NCBI GenBank assembly: GCA_025057615.1
Contig: JANXBF010000002.1
Span: forward strand, 1 to 64,000
DNA length: 64,000 nucleotides
Reading direction: 5' to 3'
Source of the DNA: Candidatus Calescibacterium sp.
Lineage (GTDB): Bacteria > DRYD01
In this document: one piece after another, positions 41,507 through 49,992 of the stretch
Layout: each line of letters opens with the position of its first letter
How positions within the stretch are numbered: the stretch's first letter is position 1
The notes under the pieces: model-generated
Databases searched by the model: none
Told to the model about the DNA's origin: nothing
The model's input: only the letters and a program-made list of their open reading frames with translations
Position numbers and translations under genes: made by a program

Positions 41507-43953
41507 AAACATTGAATTTTCAAGAGATAGAGCGTAAGTGGCAGAAATATTGGGAAGACAACCAGATATATAAAGCTGTGTTTGATAAAACCAAACCCAA
41601 ATATTATGTTTTGGAGATGTTTCCCTATCCCAGTGGTCAGCTTCATATGGGTCACGCCAGGAATTATTGTATAGGTGATGCCATTGCAAGGTATTACTTA
41701 TTAAAGGGGTATAATGTTTTGCATCCGATAGGGTGGGATGCTTTTGGGCTACCTGCTGAAAACGCCGCTATAAAGCATAAAATACATCCAAAGAAGTGGA
41801 CAGACAACAATATAGAAAATATGAGAAAGCAACTCAAACAGTTGGGTATATCCTATGACTGGTCAAGAGAGATTAATACTTCTCTACCAGAGTATTATAA
41901 ATTCACACAATGGATGTTTCTAAAACTGTATGAAAATGACATGGTTTATAGGAAAAAAGGAATAGTAAACTGGTGTGCTTATTGTAATACCGTTTTAGCA
42001 AATGAGCAAGTTATTGATGGAAAATGTTGGAGATGTCACAATATTGTTGGTAAAAAAGAACTTGAACAGTGGTATGTGAGAATAACCAAGTATGCTGATA
42101 GTCTTCTATCTGAGCTGGATAGTTTGGAAGGTTGGAGCGATTATGTTAAACAAATGCAACGCAATTGGATAGGTAAAAGTAGTGGTGCAAAAATAAACTT
42201 TAGGGTTCCTGAGTTGAACGAATTTTTAGAGGTTTTTACAACCAGAGCTGATACTTTACCAGGTGTTACTTTCATATCTATTGCTCCCGAACATCCGATG
42301 GTCAGAAAAATTTTGGAAAAAAATAGTAATCCTGAATTGGATTTATACCTTCGAAGATCAATGTCTTTAACTACCACTGAAAGAACAAAAGAAAAAACAG
42401 GGGTATTTACAGGACTCTATGCTGAGAACCCTTTAAATGGTAATTTAATTCCTATTTGGGTTGCTAATTATGTTTTAGTTGATTATGCCACGGGTGCAGT
42501 TATGGGGGTTCCTGCCCATGACCAAAGGGATTATGAATTTGCTAAAGTTTATAATCTACCTATAATTCCTGTTATTATGCCTGAGTATGAAGTAGAAAAT
42601 GCTGCTTATGAGGAAAGCAAAGGAAAGATGTTTAATGTTGGTTTTGTTGGCGGTATTTTAGTTGATGGCATGGATTGCAACGATTTTAGAAAATTTGTTG
42701 TAAAGTATTTAGAATCAAGAGGAATTGCTAAAGAAGACATAAATTACAGATTAAAGGATTGGTTGATTTCCCGGCAGAGATATTGGGGAGCACCTATTCC
42801 GATAGTTTACTGTGATTCTTGTGGTGTTGTTCCAGTACCATTTGAAGATTTGCCTGTTATGTTACCAGATGATATAGAGATAACTGGAAAAGGTGATTCT
42901 CCTTTGGCTTACTCTTCTGAATTTGTTAATACCTTGTGTCCAAAATGTAAGGGGAAAGCTAAGAGAGAAACAGATACAATGGACACTTTCGTTTGCTCAA
43001 GTTGGTATTTTTGGAGATATACGAGTCCTAATGAGACAGATAAACCATTCGATCCTGAAGAATTGGGTTATTGGATGCCCGTCGATCAATATATAGGTGG
43101 GATAGAACATGCTGTTATGCATCTGTTATATTCTCGTTTTATGAGCCACTTTCTGTATGATTTGGGAGTTGTTCCTACTAAGGAGCCATTCAAAAATTTG
43201 CTTAATCAGGGAATGGTATGCAAAGATGGTAAGGCTATGTCTAAATCTCTTGGGAATATAGTTTCTATTGAAGAAATTATTGAGAAGTATGGTGCAGATA
43301 CTGGAAGAGTATTTGAATTGTTTGTTGCTCCTCCAGAAAAAGATATAGAATGGTCAGATAATGGTATAGAAGGTGTACATAGATTTTTAAACAGATATTT
43401 TAAGTATTGTATTGAATTAATAAATAGTGAAGTTTATAATCATGATCAAGAAGTTGATCATAAAAGGATATTAAATAAAGTATATAAATCTCTGTATAAG
43501 ATAACGGAAGAATTCGAAACGCAGAGATATCATTTCAATACTTCTATAGCATCACTTATGGAAATGTTGAATTACTTAGAGGATAATAAAGATAGTGTTA
43601 GAAGATTGAATATTAAGCATAAGGAAATATTGATAAATATATTGATAAAGGTGTTAGCTCCGTTTGCACCCCACATAGCTGAAGAGCTATGGAGTTTATG
43701 GGGTAAGAAAGATAGTGTTTTTAAGGACAAGTGGCCAGATATAAATACAGAGTATCTTGTAGAAGAAAAGATAACTATTCCTGTTCAGATTAATGGTAAA
43801 TTGAGAGGACAAATTGAAATAGAAAATAACGCAGAAATAGACCAAATAATGGATTGTATAAAAATGGACCATAAAATTTACAAGCATATAAGTGATAAGA
43901 CAATAAAAAATATTATTTTTGTAAAGAATAAAATAGTAAATATAATTGTCTAG
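41503..43953 (+). CDS. leuS: Leucyl-tRNA synthetase
   Basis: 816-aa class I synthetase. HIGH motif in PYPSGQLHMGHARNYCIGD, WDAFGLPAENAA, a CxxC pair cluster (CAYCNTVL...CWRCHN), CP1 editing segment TTRADTLPGVTFISIAPEHP with VMGVPAHDQRD, second cysteine cluster CDSCG...CPKCKG followed by TMDTFVCSSWYFWRY, and KMSKS in GKAMSKSLGN. The C-terminal domain is complete. The start overlaps the synthetase gene upstream by ATGA. Confidence 0.98.
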   Translation: MKTLNFQEIERKWQKYWEDNQIYKAVFDKTKPKYYVLEMFPYPSGQLHMGHARNYCIGDAIARYYLLKGYNVLHPIGWDAFGLPAENAAIKHKIHPKKWTDNNIENMRKQLKQLGISYDWSREINTSLPEYYKFTQWMFLKLYENDMVYRKKGIVNWCAYCNTVLANEQVIDGKCWRCHNIVGKKELEQWYVRITKYADSLLSELDSLEGWSDYVKQMQRNWIGKSSGAKINFRVPELNEFLEVFTTRADTLPGVTFISIAPEHPMVRKILEKNSNPELDLYLRRSMSLTTTERTKEKTGVFTGLYAENPLNGNLIPIWVANYVLVDYATGAVMGVPAHDQRDYEFAKVYNLPIIPVIMPEYEVENAAYEESKGKMFNVGFVGGILVDGMDCNDFRKFVVKYLESRGIAKEDINYRLKDWLISRQRYWGAPIPIVYCDSCGVVPVPFEDLPVMLPDDIEITGKGDSPLAYSSEFVNTLCPKCKGKAKRETDTMDTFVCSSWYFWRYTSPNETDKPFDPEELGYWMPVDQYIGGIEHAVMHLLYSRFMSHFLYDLGVVPTKEPFKNLLNQGMVCKDGKAMSKSLGNIVSIEEIIEKYGADTGRVFELFVAPPEKDIEWSDNGIEGVHRFLNRYFKYCIELINSEVYNHDQEVDHKRILNKVYKSLYKITEEFETQRYHFNTSIASLMEMLNYLEDNKDSVRRLNIKHKEILINILIKVLAPFAPHIAEELWSLWGKKDSVFKDKWPDINTEYLVEEKITIPVQINGKLRGQIEIENNAEIDQIMDCIKMDHKIYKHISDKTIKNIIFVKNKIVNIIV

Positions 43954-43972
43954 ATTGGAAAGGAAATTTTTG

Positions 43973-45016
43973 GTGTCAAAGGAAAAATTTTTAAACCAAG
44001 CTACTTCAGTAGATAACATAGAAAAATTCTTAGAAATTTTAGGAAAATTTTATATAATGTTTGACCAAAATAAGATAACATATAATGAAGATGTTTTCAG
44101 GGATGTTTTTCTACCAAATGATTTTATTAAATCTTTGATTGATAAAGTTAGAAATTTCTATTTTACTAATATCGAAAATATTGATAAAATAAATACTGCA
44201 ATTATTACCACTTCTTTGCATGGGAGAGAAATGAATTTAGAATTCATCATAATCAATAAAGATAATAAATACTTTTTTGTTCTTTCGAATGATAGCTATA
44301 TTCGCTATGAATTTTTTAGAACTAATATTTTAAACACTCTTTCTCATGAACTTAAAACTCCTTTGACGATAATAAAGGGATATGTACAGTATGTTATGAA
44401 ATCTTTACCAGAGAGGAATGCTCTTATGAACATTATGTCCGTTATTTTGAATGAGACTTATAGATTGGAAGAAATAATATCTGAGTTAATAGAAGTTTCA
44501 AAATTTTACTCAAATTCGGTCATTATTAAAAAGGATATCTTTTCTGTTAATAGTTTGATTAATATGGTTATAAATAAGTTTGAGCCTAAGATTAAGTCTA
44601 AGGGAGTTTCTATGTCTGTGGAAATACAGAATAATGATTTTGAAGTAGTTGCGGATTTTGAAAAGATGAGATATGTTATTTCTGAATTAATAGAGAATTC
44701 CATAAAATATGGTAAAGATAAGATTTTTTTGAGATGTTTTGAAAATACAGAAGGTTTTTATTTTGAAATTATTGATAATGGTAAAGGAATGTCAAAAGAA
44801 ATTATCAAAAACTTATTTAACTTGTTTATTAGGACGGAGAATGAGCTTAACAGAAAGATATATGGGCTTGGTGTAGGATTGTTTCTTGTTAAAAAGATAG
44901 TTGAAGCTCATGGAGGAGAAATATACATTAAATCTAAGCTTAATAAAGGAACCAGAGTGATGATATTTATACCGAGGACTTTTTCTGCAGCTGGTAGCCT
45001 ATTTGCAGGTGAGTGA
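43973..45016 (+). CDS. Soluble sensor histidine kinase
   Basis: HisKA phospho-acceptor helix LSHELKTPLTIIKGY; ATPase N-box ELIENSIKYG, G1 DNGKGMS, F-region LFNLFIR and G2 GLGVGLFLVKKI. The ~110-residue N-terminal sensor part shows no transmembrane segment and no recognised PAS/GAF signature. The track starts at TTG 43946; AAGGAA lies upstream of GTG 43973 (product MSKEKFLNQ), which I prefer. Located between leuS and a tryptophanase-like gene; the nearest response regulator in the window is the CheY-like one at 63.2 kb, so a partner is not evident. 347 aa from this start. Confidence 0.9.
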   Translation: MSKEKFLNQATSVDNIEKFLEILGKFYIMFDQNKITYNEDVFRDVFLPNDFIKSLIDKVRNFYFTNIENIDKINTAIITTSLHGREMNLEFIIINKDNKYFFVLSNDSYIRYEFFRTNILNTLSHELKTPLTIIKGYVQYVMKSLPERNALMNIMSVILNETYRLEEIISELIEVSKFYSNSVIIKKDIFSVNSLINMVINKFEPKIKSKGVSMSVEIQNNDFEVVADFEKMRYVISELIENSIKYGKDKIFLRCFENTEGFYFEIIDNGKGMSKEIIKNLFNLFIRTENELNRKIYGLGVGLFLVKKIVEAHGGEIYIKSKLNKGTRVMIFIPRTFSAAGSLFAGE

Positions 45017-45018
45017 TT

Positions 45019-46359
45019 ATGAAAAGTTTTGATATCTACAAATATAAAGTTGTTGAAAAAATAAATATCTTGAGTATAGAAGAACGGGAAAAGATACTAG
45101 AAAAAGCCGGATATAATTTATTTAATATTAGTTCTAAGAATGTAACTATTGATTTGCTTACAGACAGTGGTACAAACGCTATCAGTGATTTACAGTTATC
45201 TATGATGATGCTTTTTGATGAGTCTTATGCAGGTTCATCGAGTTTTGAAAGATTCTTAGAAAGTGCTCAAAATTTCTGTAATAAAAAATATATAATTCCT
45301 GTACATCAGGGTAGGGCAGCTGAAAAGATAATAGCAGATATATTTTGCAAGGAAGGAAACTATGTTTTAAGTAATACTCATTTCGACACTGGATTTGCTA
45401 TATACAGATATAAAGGCGCAATTCCTATAAATATACCTACACCTGAGATAGATGATGATAGTTTTTGTTTCAAGGGTAACATTGATCTTTCTAGGTTAGA
45501 GTATCTACTTACAAATGAATGCAATAGAATTAGTCATGTTGTTATGACTATTACGAATAATGCATTGGGTGGCCAACCTGTAGATATTGAAAATCTAAAA
45601 CAAGCCTATTTACTTGTTAAACGTTATGATAAACCGTTTATTATAGATGGTTGCAGAATAGCTGAGAATGCAATGCTTTATAAAAAAGCAAAGAATGTGA
45701 ATTTAAACATACGAGAAATCATACATTCATACACTTCTTACTGTGATATTTTCTATATGAGTACAAAGAAAGATGGGATTGCTCATATGGGTGGTTTTTT
45801 AGCGACTGATGAAGAGAAATGGGTATCAAAAATTAGGCAGCTGGCCATAATTTTTGAAGGTTTCCCTTCATATGGTGGTCTTTCGGGTAAAGATATGGAA
45901 ATAATAGCTCGGGGATTAAATGAGGTTCTCTCAGAAGATTATTTGAATGATAGAATAAATCAGGTGTCTTTTTTGGGTTCATTACTTCACAAAGAAGGAA
46001 TACCAGTAATAAAGCCATTTGGTGGACATGCTATATTTGTGGATGCCCAGAAATTTATTGAACATATAACTCCTGATGATTTGGTAGGTCAGAGTTTGGT
46101 TGTGGAACTTTATAGACTTGGGGGAATAAGGGCTGTCGAAGTTGGTAATCTTATGTATGGAAAAGATGCTATTAAAAATCTCGTTAGGTTGGCTATACCT
46201 CGTAGAGTTTATACATATAGCCATCTGGAGTATGTTTGCGAAATTTTTAAAGAAATAAAAAATAATAAGAAAAATTTAACTGGTTTTGAAGTGGTTTCAT
46301 CAGATCCTTTAGTTCCTCATTTTACTGCTGTTCTTAGACCTAAAAAGGTAGGTGGATAG
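45019..46359 (+). CDS. tnaA: Tryptophanase / tyrosine phenol-lyase family beta-eliminating lyase
   Basis: 446-aa PLP lyase splitting tryptophan to indole, pyruvate and ammonia (or tyrosine to phenol). Motifs: IDLLTDSGTNAISDLQ, SYAGSSSF, IPVHQGRAAEKI, ITNNALGGQPV, IIDGCRIAENA, YMSTKKDGIAHMGGF with the PLP lysine, and IPRRVYTYSH. The residues HFDTGF and GIRAVEVGNL follow the tryptophanase pattern (YFFDTT; GIRAVEIGSF) more than the tyrosine phenol-lyase pattern (YFTTT; GVRSMERG), so tryptophanase is favoured. ATG 45019 has AGGTGAG upstream, and the track's GTG 45013 overlaps the kinase stop. Shorter than E. coli TnaA (471). Confidence 0.82.
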   Translation: MKSFDIYKYKVVEKINILSIEEREKILEKAGYNLFNISSKNVTIDLLTDSGTNAISDLQLSMMMLFDESYAGSSSFERFLESAQNFCNKKYIIPVHQGRAAEKIIADIFCKEGNYVLSNTHFDTGFAIYRYKGAIPINIPTPEIDDDSFCFKGNIDLSRLEYLLTNECNRISHVVMTITNNALGGQPVDIENLKQAYLLVKRYDKPFIIDGCRIAENAMLYKKAKNVNLNIREIIHSYTSYCDIFYMSTKKDGIAHMGGFLATDEEKWVSKIRQLAIIFEGFPSYGGLSGKDMEIIARGLNEVLSEDYLNDRINQVSFLGSLLHKEGIPVIKPFGGHAIFVDAQKFIEHITPDDLVGQSLVVELYRLGGIRAVEVGNLMYGKDAIKNLVRLAIPRRVYTYSHLEYVCEIFKEIKNNKKNLTGFEVVSSDPLVPHFTAVLRPKKVGG

Positions 46360-46402
46360 GTTTTTAGGTTGTTAATTTTTTGTTAATTTTTTTTCGAAAA
46401 AC

Positions 46403-46430
46403 TTGACAAAACAATTTTTTACGATATTAA
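46403..46430 (+). promoter_or_regulatory. Sigma-70-type promoter for the HD-GYP gene
   Basis: TTGACA (46403-46408), 16-base spacer, TATTAA (46425-46430), 16 bases before the ATG, with a GGGGAGAG ribosome binding site after it. Perfect -35 and good -10. The upstream sequence contains TTGTTAATTTTTT twice in tandem (a T-rich stretch that may also end the tnaA transcript). Confidence 0.6.
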
Positions 46431-46446
46431 TTCAGGGGAGAGTAAA

Positions 46447-47487
46447 ATGCCTCAAATAAAAGTTTTTTTTGATATAGAAAATAGTAAAGTAGAAAAATTT
46501 CTAAGGGATATTATTCGCAATTATGGAGAATTTGATTTAGCAGAGGGAATAGGAAATTGCCAATTGATATTTACTGACAAAGAAACAAAATATACCATAA
46601 TAAATAGCGATAATTTTATTCTATCTCCATCTGAACCTACTGTAAATAAATCAATATTTGTCATAAAAGTTATAGAAAAGATTAATAATTACGATTTTGA
46701 GGATTTAAACCAGAGTGATTTACCAGTATTGATTGTTGATTTTAATGATCCTTTAAAAACATCTACAAATGTTAGAAATGTCCTAATTTTTTGTAAGAGA
46801 ATTTTTCAATGTGGGTATCCTGATGAAATATCTGCTCTAAAAAGGAAAATAGAAGAATTAGATAATCAAGTTATTGTTATTAGCAAAGGTTTGCAAGAAA
46901 CTCTTGAGGAGATGATATTGAGATTATCATTAGCTGTTGAAGCACGGGATTATTTCACAGGGGATCACGTAAAGAGAGTTGCTAACTATTGTAAAGTAAT
47001 AGCTGAATATATTGGTCTTCCTTCTGATTTAGTTAATAAAATTTATTTAGCTAGTCCATTACACGATGTTGGTAAGATAGGTATCCCAGATAACATACTT
47101 CTTAAGCCCGGTAAACTGACAACTGAGGAATTCGAAGTGGTTAAAAAGCATACTTTAATAGGGGCTCAGATACTTTCAAATTCTAAGCACGATGTTATAA
47201 AAAAGGCCGAGATAATAGCCTTGACACACCATGAAAAATATAATGGTACAGGGTATCCTTTGGGATTAAAGAAGGAGGAAATACCAATTGAGGGTAGGAT
47301 AGTTGCTGTTGCAGACGTTTTTGATGCTTTGACAACAAGAAGACCATATAAAGAGCCATGGACAGTGGAAAATGCAATGATGCAAATAAAAAAGGAAGCA
47401 AATCAACATTTTGATCCTGAAATTGTTAACGCCTTTGTTAAGTGTATTAAAAAGATAATCGAAATTAAACATACTTTTTCTTGTTAG
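46447..47487 (+). CDS. HD-GYP domain cyclic-di-GMP phosphodiesterase
   Basis: 346 aa. The N-terminal ~130 residues form an alpha/beta domain (DLPVLIVDF strand) resembling a degenerate receiver without a clear phospho-acceptor Asp. A helical linker follows, then HD-GYP from ~155: AVEARDYFTGDHVKRVANY, SPLHDVGKIGIPDNILLKPGKLT, IALTHHEKYNGTGYPLGLK (GYP motif as GTGYP) and IPIEGRIVAVADVFDALTTRRPYKEP. Metal ligands are complete, so hydrolysis of c-di-GMP is expected, linking to surface or pilus behaviour. Has its own promoter. Confidence 0.92.
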   Translation: MPQIKVFFDIENSKVEKFLRDIIRNYGEFDLAEGIGNCQLIFTDKETKYTIINSDNFILSPSEPTVNKSIFVIKVIEKINNYDFEDLNQSDLPVLIVDFNDPLKTSTNVRNVLIFCKRIFQCGYPDEISALKRKIEELDNQVIVISKGLQETLEEMILRLSLAVEARDYFTGDHVKRVANYCKVIAEYIGLPSDLVNKIYLASPLHDVGKIGIPDNILLKPGKLTTEEFEVVKKHTLIGAQILSNSKHDVIKKAEIIALTHHEKYNGTGYPLGLKKEEIPIEGRIVAVADVFDALTTRRPYKEPWTVENAMMQIKKEANQHFDPEIVNAFVKCIKKIIEIKHTFSC

Positions 47488-47502
47488 AACCTTTTATTTT
47501 AA

Positions 47503-47916
47503 TTATTCTATCTTTTTTATTTCTTTTTCTATTATCAATTCTATAGAATTTTCGGTTTCTTTAACCAGAAATTTTGAACACAAGTAAGTTAGTATATGAA
47601 TTGTTAGACCATTCTTTGAAAAATTTTGAAGAATATATTCACTTATTTTAGTGGAAATATTTATTTTTAAGAGTATTTTTTGATCCTCATCTTCAAGATT
47701 AAATTTGGTCGTTATATGGTTTTGTTTATTCATATCTATTAGTAGGTTGATTGCTTCAGAAACAATTAATTTTATATTCTCTATTTCTTCTAGAGTTATT
47801 TTTTGGGTTGATAGTAACCCTGAGATTACAAGTCTGGGTATTATTATTATATTTTCTTGTGAAGGGAAAGTTATAGTTATCTCGAGATTAGTTTTTGTGT
47901 TTTCCACAATTTTCAC
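47503..47916 (-). CDS. RsbW-like anti-sigma factor / serine kinase homologue, degenerate
   Basis: 137-aa GHKL ATPase-fold protein. The segment NIIIIPRLVISGLLSTQKITLEEIENIKLIVSEAINLLID aligns with the RsbW/SpoIIAB start and N-box helix, where the Asn-box Asn is placed differently (SEAINLLI in place of SEACTNVI), and no clear glycine-rich ATP lid is visible. This suggests reduced or absent kinase activity. Start lies within the end of the Fur-family gene (29-base overlap), so it is the last gene of the heat-shock/metal operon. No anti-anti-sigma (STAS) gene is in the window. Confidence 0.72.
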   Translation of the reverse strand: MKIVENTKTNLEITITFPSQENIIIIPRLVISGLLSTQKITLEEIENIKLIVSEAINLLIDMNKQNHITTKFNLEDEDQKILLKINISTKISEYILQNFSKNGLTIHILTYLCSKFLVKETENSIELIIEKEIKKIE

Positions 47917-48289
47917 ACGTTCCTTCTAAATATATGTTTACTTTTTCTACATAGAAATCGTTGGGAAAGATTTCTATTTTCAACTCTTTTAGAGGTATAT
48001 CAAAGATTTTTTTACATAGTTTACAGTAGAAGTTTAAATGTTCTTCTTCCATAAAATCAAATCTCTGTTCTTCTTTTATTTTTATATCGTGAATTATTTT
48101 TTTTTGTAAAAATAGATTCAGGTTAAGGTATACCGAGGTTTTGGATAGTGTTGGCAATTCTTTTTTGAGATGTGAATATATTTCATCTGCGGTAGGGTGA
48201 GTCTTGTTTTTCATCAGATATTCCAATATTTTTACTCTTATTATCGAAGGTTTTATATTATTCTTTTCTAATATTTTTTTTACTTTCAT
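47888..48289 (-). CDS. Fur-family metal/peroxide-responsive repressor
   Basis: 133-aa winged-helix regulator. The DNA-binding half has IRVKILEYLMKNKTHPTADEIYSHLKKELPTLSKTSVYLNLNLF. The dimerisation half has HLNFYCKLCKKIFDI and TCENCGKHKN, giving the two CxxC zinc-site pairs. The common 'HHDH' regulatory metal cluster reads EEEHLNF, so ligand type (Fe, Zn, Mn, peroxide) cannot be assigned. It sits in the same operon as a zinc-type permease and DnaK system. Overlaps the adenosyltransferase gene by 4 bases. Confidence 0.9.
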   Translation of the reverse strand: MKVKKILEKNNIKPSIIRVKILEYLMKNKTHPTADEIYSHLKKELPTLSKTSVYLNLNLFLQKKIIHDIKIKEEQRFDFMEEEHLNFYCKLCKKIFDIPLKELKIEIFPNDFYVEKVNIYLEGTCENCGKHKN

Positions 48290-48867
48290 TGCTCTAATTT
48301 TTTGTTATTTTTTATTATTGATAAGTTTTTGTTAATAAGTAAATCAATTTTGATGGATATAGAAAAAAGTAAATCAGAGATTCTATTTACTATTTTCAGG
48401 ATTAAAGGATTTATATTGTATTTGGAATTTGCTTGTAATAATATTGGTTCTACTTCTCTACATATTGATCTAGCTAAGTGCAAAGAGGCGCTGTAGGGGT
48501 CATTCCCAGGGATTATAAAGTTTTTGAGTTGTGGTAATTCTTCCCATATTTTGTCTATTTGTGATTCTATATACTCAATATCTTTTTCTTCTATTCTTTC
48601 TATATTTTGAATATTTGTTCCAGCTAAGTCTGTCATAATTTTGAAACAAATTATTTGTAGTTTTTCTAACTCGTTTGCTATCTCTTTTATTTTTGCTCTA
48701 CTATTTTTTCTCTTTATTGAACTTATTAATGATTTGGAGAATCCTATGAACGATACTAATGTATCAATTTTACCATACGCCATTACTAGAGGATCATTTT
48801 TAGGGACTGTTTCTCCGCTGTAAAGTCTTGTTGATCCTTTATCTCCTATTTTTGTATATATTTTCAT
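48286..48867 (-). CDS. PduO-type ATP:cob(I)alamin adenosyltransferase
   Basis: 193 aa. Forms adenosylcobalamin from cob(I)alamin and ATP. ATP-binding N-terminus [22 protein letters not shown], substrate helices [40 protein letters not shown], and [12 protein letters not shown]. Several canonical residues are altered (Glu for Ala and Pro for Arg near the 'RR.ER' helix), so activity is probable but not certain. Coupled to dnaJ (start overlaps its stop by 4 bases) and to the Fur-like gene. Implies use of a B12 enzyme somewhere in the genome. Confidence 0.87.
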   Translation of the reverse strand: MKIYTKIGDKGSTRLYSGETVPKNDPLVMAYGKIDTLVSFIGFSKSLISSIKRKNSRAKIKEIANELEKLQIICFKIMTDLAGTNIQNIERIEEKDIEYIESQIDKIWEELPQLKNFIIPGNDPYSASLHLARSICREVEPILLQANSKYNINPLILKIVNRISDLLFSISIKIDLLINKNLSIIKNNKKLEQ

Positions 48868-49985
48868 TGTTTTTTCTTGAATATTTTGTCAAAAAAACTT
48901 TTTTTGTTATCTTCTTTTGATTCTGAAAACAGATGTCTAATTGATTCCAATGCTTTAATTTGCTCTGATGATAACTTTTTAGGAAATACTATTTTTAATT
49001 TTATGATAAAGTCTCCTTTTTTGTTTGAATCCTTGGTTGGCATACCTTGATTTTTTATTACTATTTCTGAGCCTGGTTGAGTTGATGGAGGTACTTCTGC
49101 TTCTATGTAACCACTAATATGTGGAACTTTTATTTTTGTTCCCAGTATTGCATCTATGAAATTTATGGGGTATTCTATTATTAAATTGCTATTTTTTCTG
49201 ATTAAAAATGGATGATCCAATATTTTTATTTTTATGTATAAATCTCCATTTCTGCCACCATTTATTCCTTCATTTCCTTGTCCCTGGATTAGTAGAACTT
49301 CTCCATTTTCTACTCCTTTGGGTATATTTATTTCTATTTCTTTTTCTTGTTGTATAAATTTGTTGCCTTGGCATGTGGGACATATTCTTTTTGGTGTATA
49401 GCCCCAACCATGACATTGATCACAGGTGTACGTACTTACGACAGTTCCCCATAAAGATTTCGCTCTATAACTGACTTGTCCAGTTCCTTTACATTTTTCA
49501 CATTTTATCAATTCCTCTTTCGGGAATCCCAATCCTTGACATTGGTGACATACTTTTTTGTAGGGTATTTTTATTTTCTGTGTTTTCCCAAAATATGCAT
49601 CTTCTAATGTTATTTCTAAGTTTAATGTTATGTCTTTTCCTTTTTGCGGTCTATATAGTTCATCTATAGGATTAACTCTGTTGTAAGTAGTGGATTTGAA
49701 AATAAAGTCATCGAATAATTCTGAAAAGATATCGAAAATATCTGATGTTTGAACATTTCCTTGATAAGTATTTTCTATTTTTCCGTAGCGATCATATATC
49801 CTTCTTTTTTCTGGATCGCTTAATACTTGAAAAGCCTCATTTATTTCTTTGAATTTTTTTTCTGCCTCTTCTTTGTTTTCTGCTACATCTGGATGATATG
49901 TTTTAGCCAATTTCCTATATGCTGTTTTTATTTCTTCTTCTGAAGCGTTTCTACTGACCCCAAGGATTTCGTAATAATCTTTCAT
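48864..49985 (-). CDS. dnaJ: Chaperone DnaJ (type I architecture, no Gly/Phe-rich linker)
   Basis: 373-aa DnaK co-chaperone. J domain (1-70) with the HPD motif in YHPDVAEN. The linker (~71-125) is Asp/Phe/Ile-rich and lacks the usual glycine/phenylalanine repeat. Zinc-binding domain has four CxxCxGxG-type repeats: [24 protein letters not shown] and an altered last one, CPTCQGNK. Two C-terminal beta domains follow, with [12 protein letters not shown]. Located 7 bases after dnaK. Confidence 0.96.
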   Translation of the reverse strand: MKDYYEILGVSRNASEEEIKTAYRKLAKTYHPDVAENKEEAEKKFKEINEAFQVLSDPEKRRIYDRYGKIENTYQGNVQTSDIFDIFSELFDDFIFKSTTYNRVNPIDELYRPQKGKDITLNLEITLEDAYFGKTQKIKIPYKKVCHQCQGLGFPKEELIKCEKCKGTGQVSYRAKSLWGTVVSTYTCDQCHGWGYTPKRICPTCQGNKFIQQEKEIEINIPKGVENGEVLLIQGQGNEGINGGRNGDLYIKIKILDHPFLIRKNSNLIIEYPINFIDAILGTKIKVPHISGYIEAEVPPSTQPGSEIVIKNQGMPTKDSNKKGDFIIKLKIVFPKKLSSEQIKALESIRHLFSESKEDNKKSFFDKIFKKKQ

Positions 49986-49992
49986 ACCCTAT

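Noticed and set aside
46360-46402. Tandem TTGTTAATTTTTT as a regulatory repeat
   Set aside because: Low-complexity T-rich sequence; mentioned with the promoter but not strong enough as a separate element.
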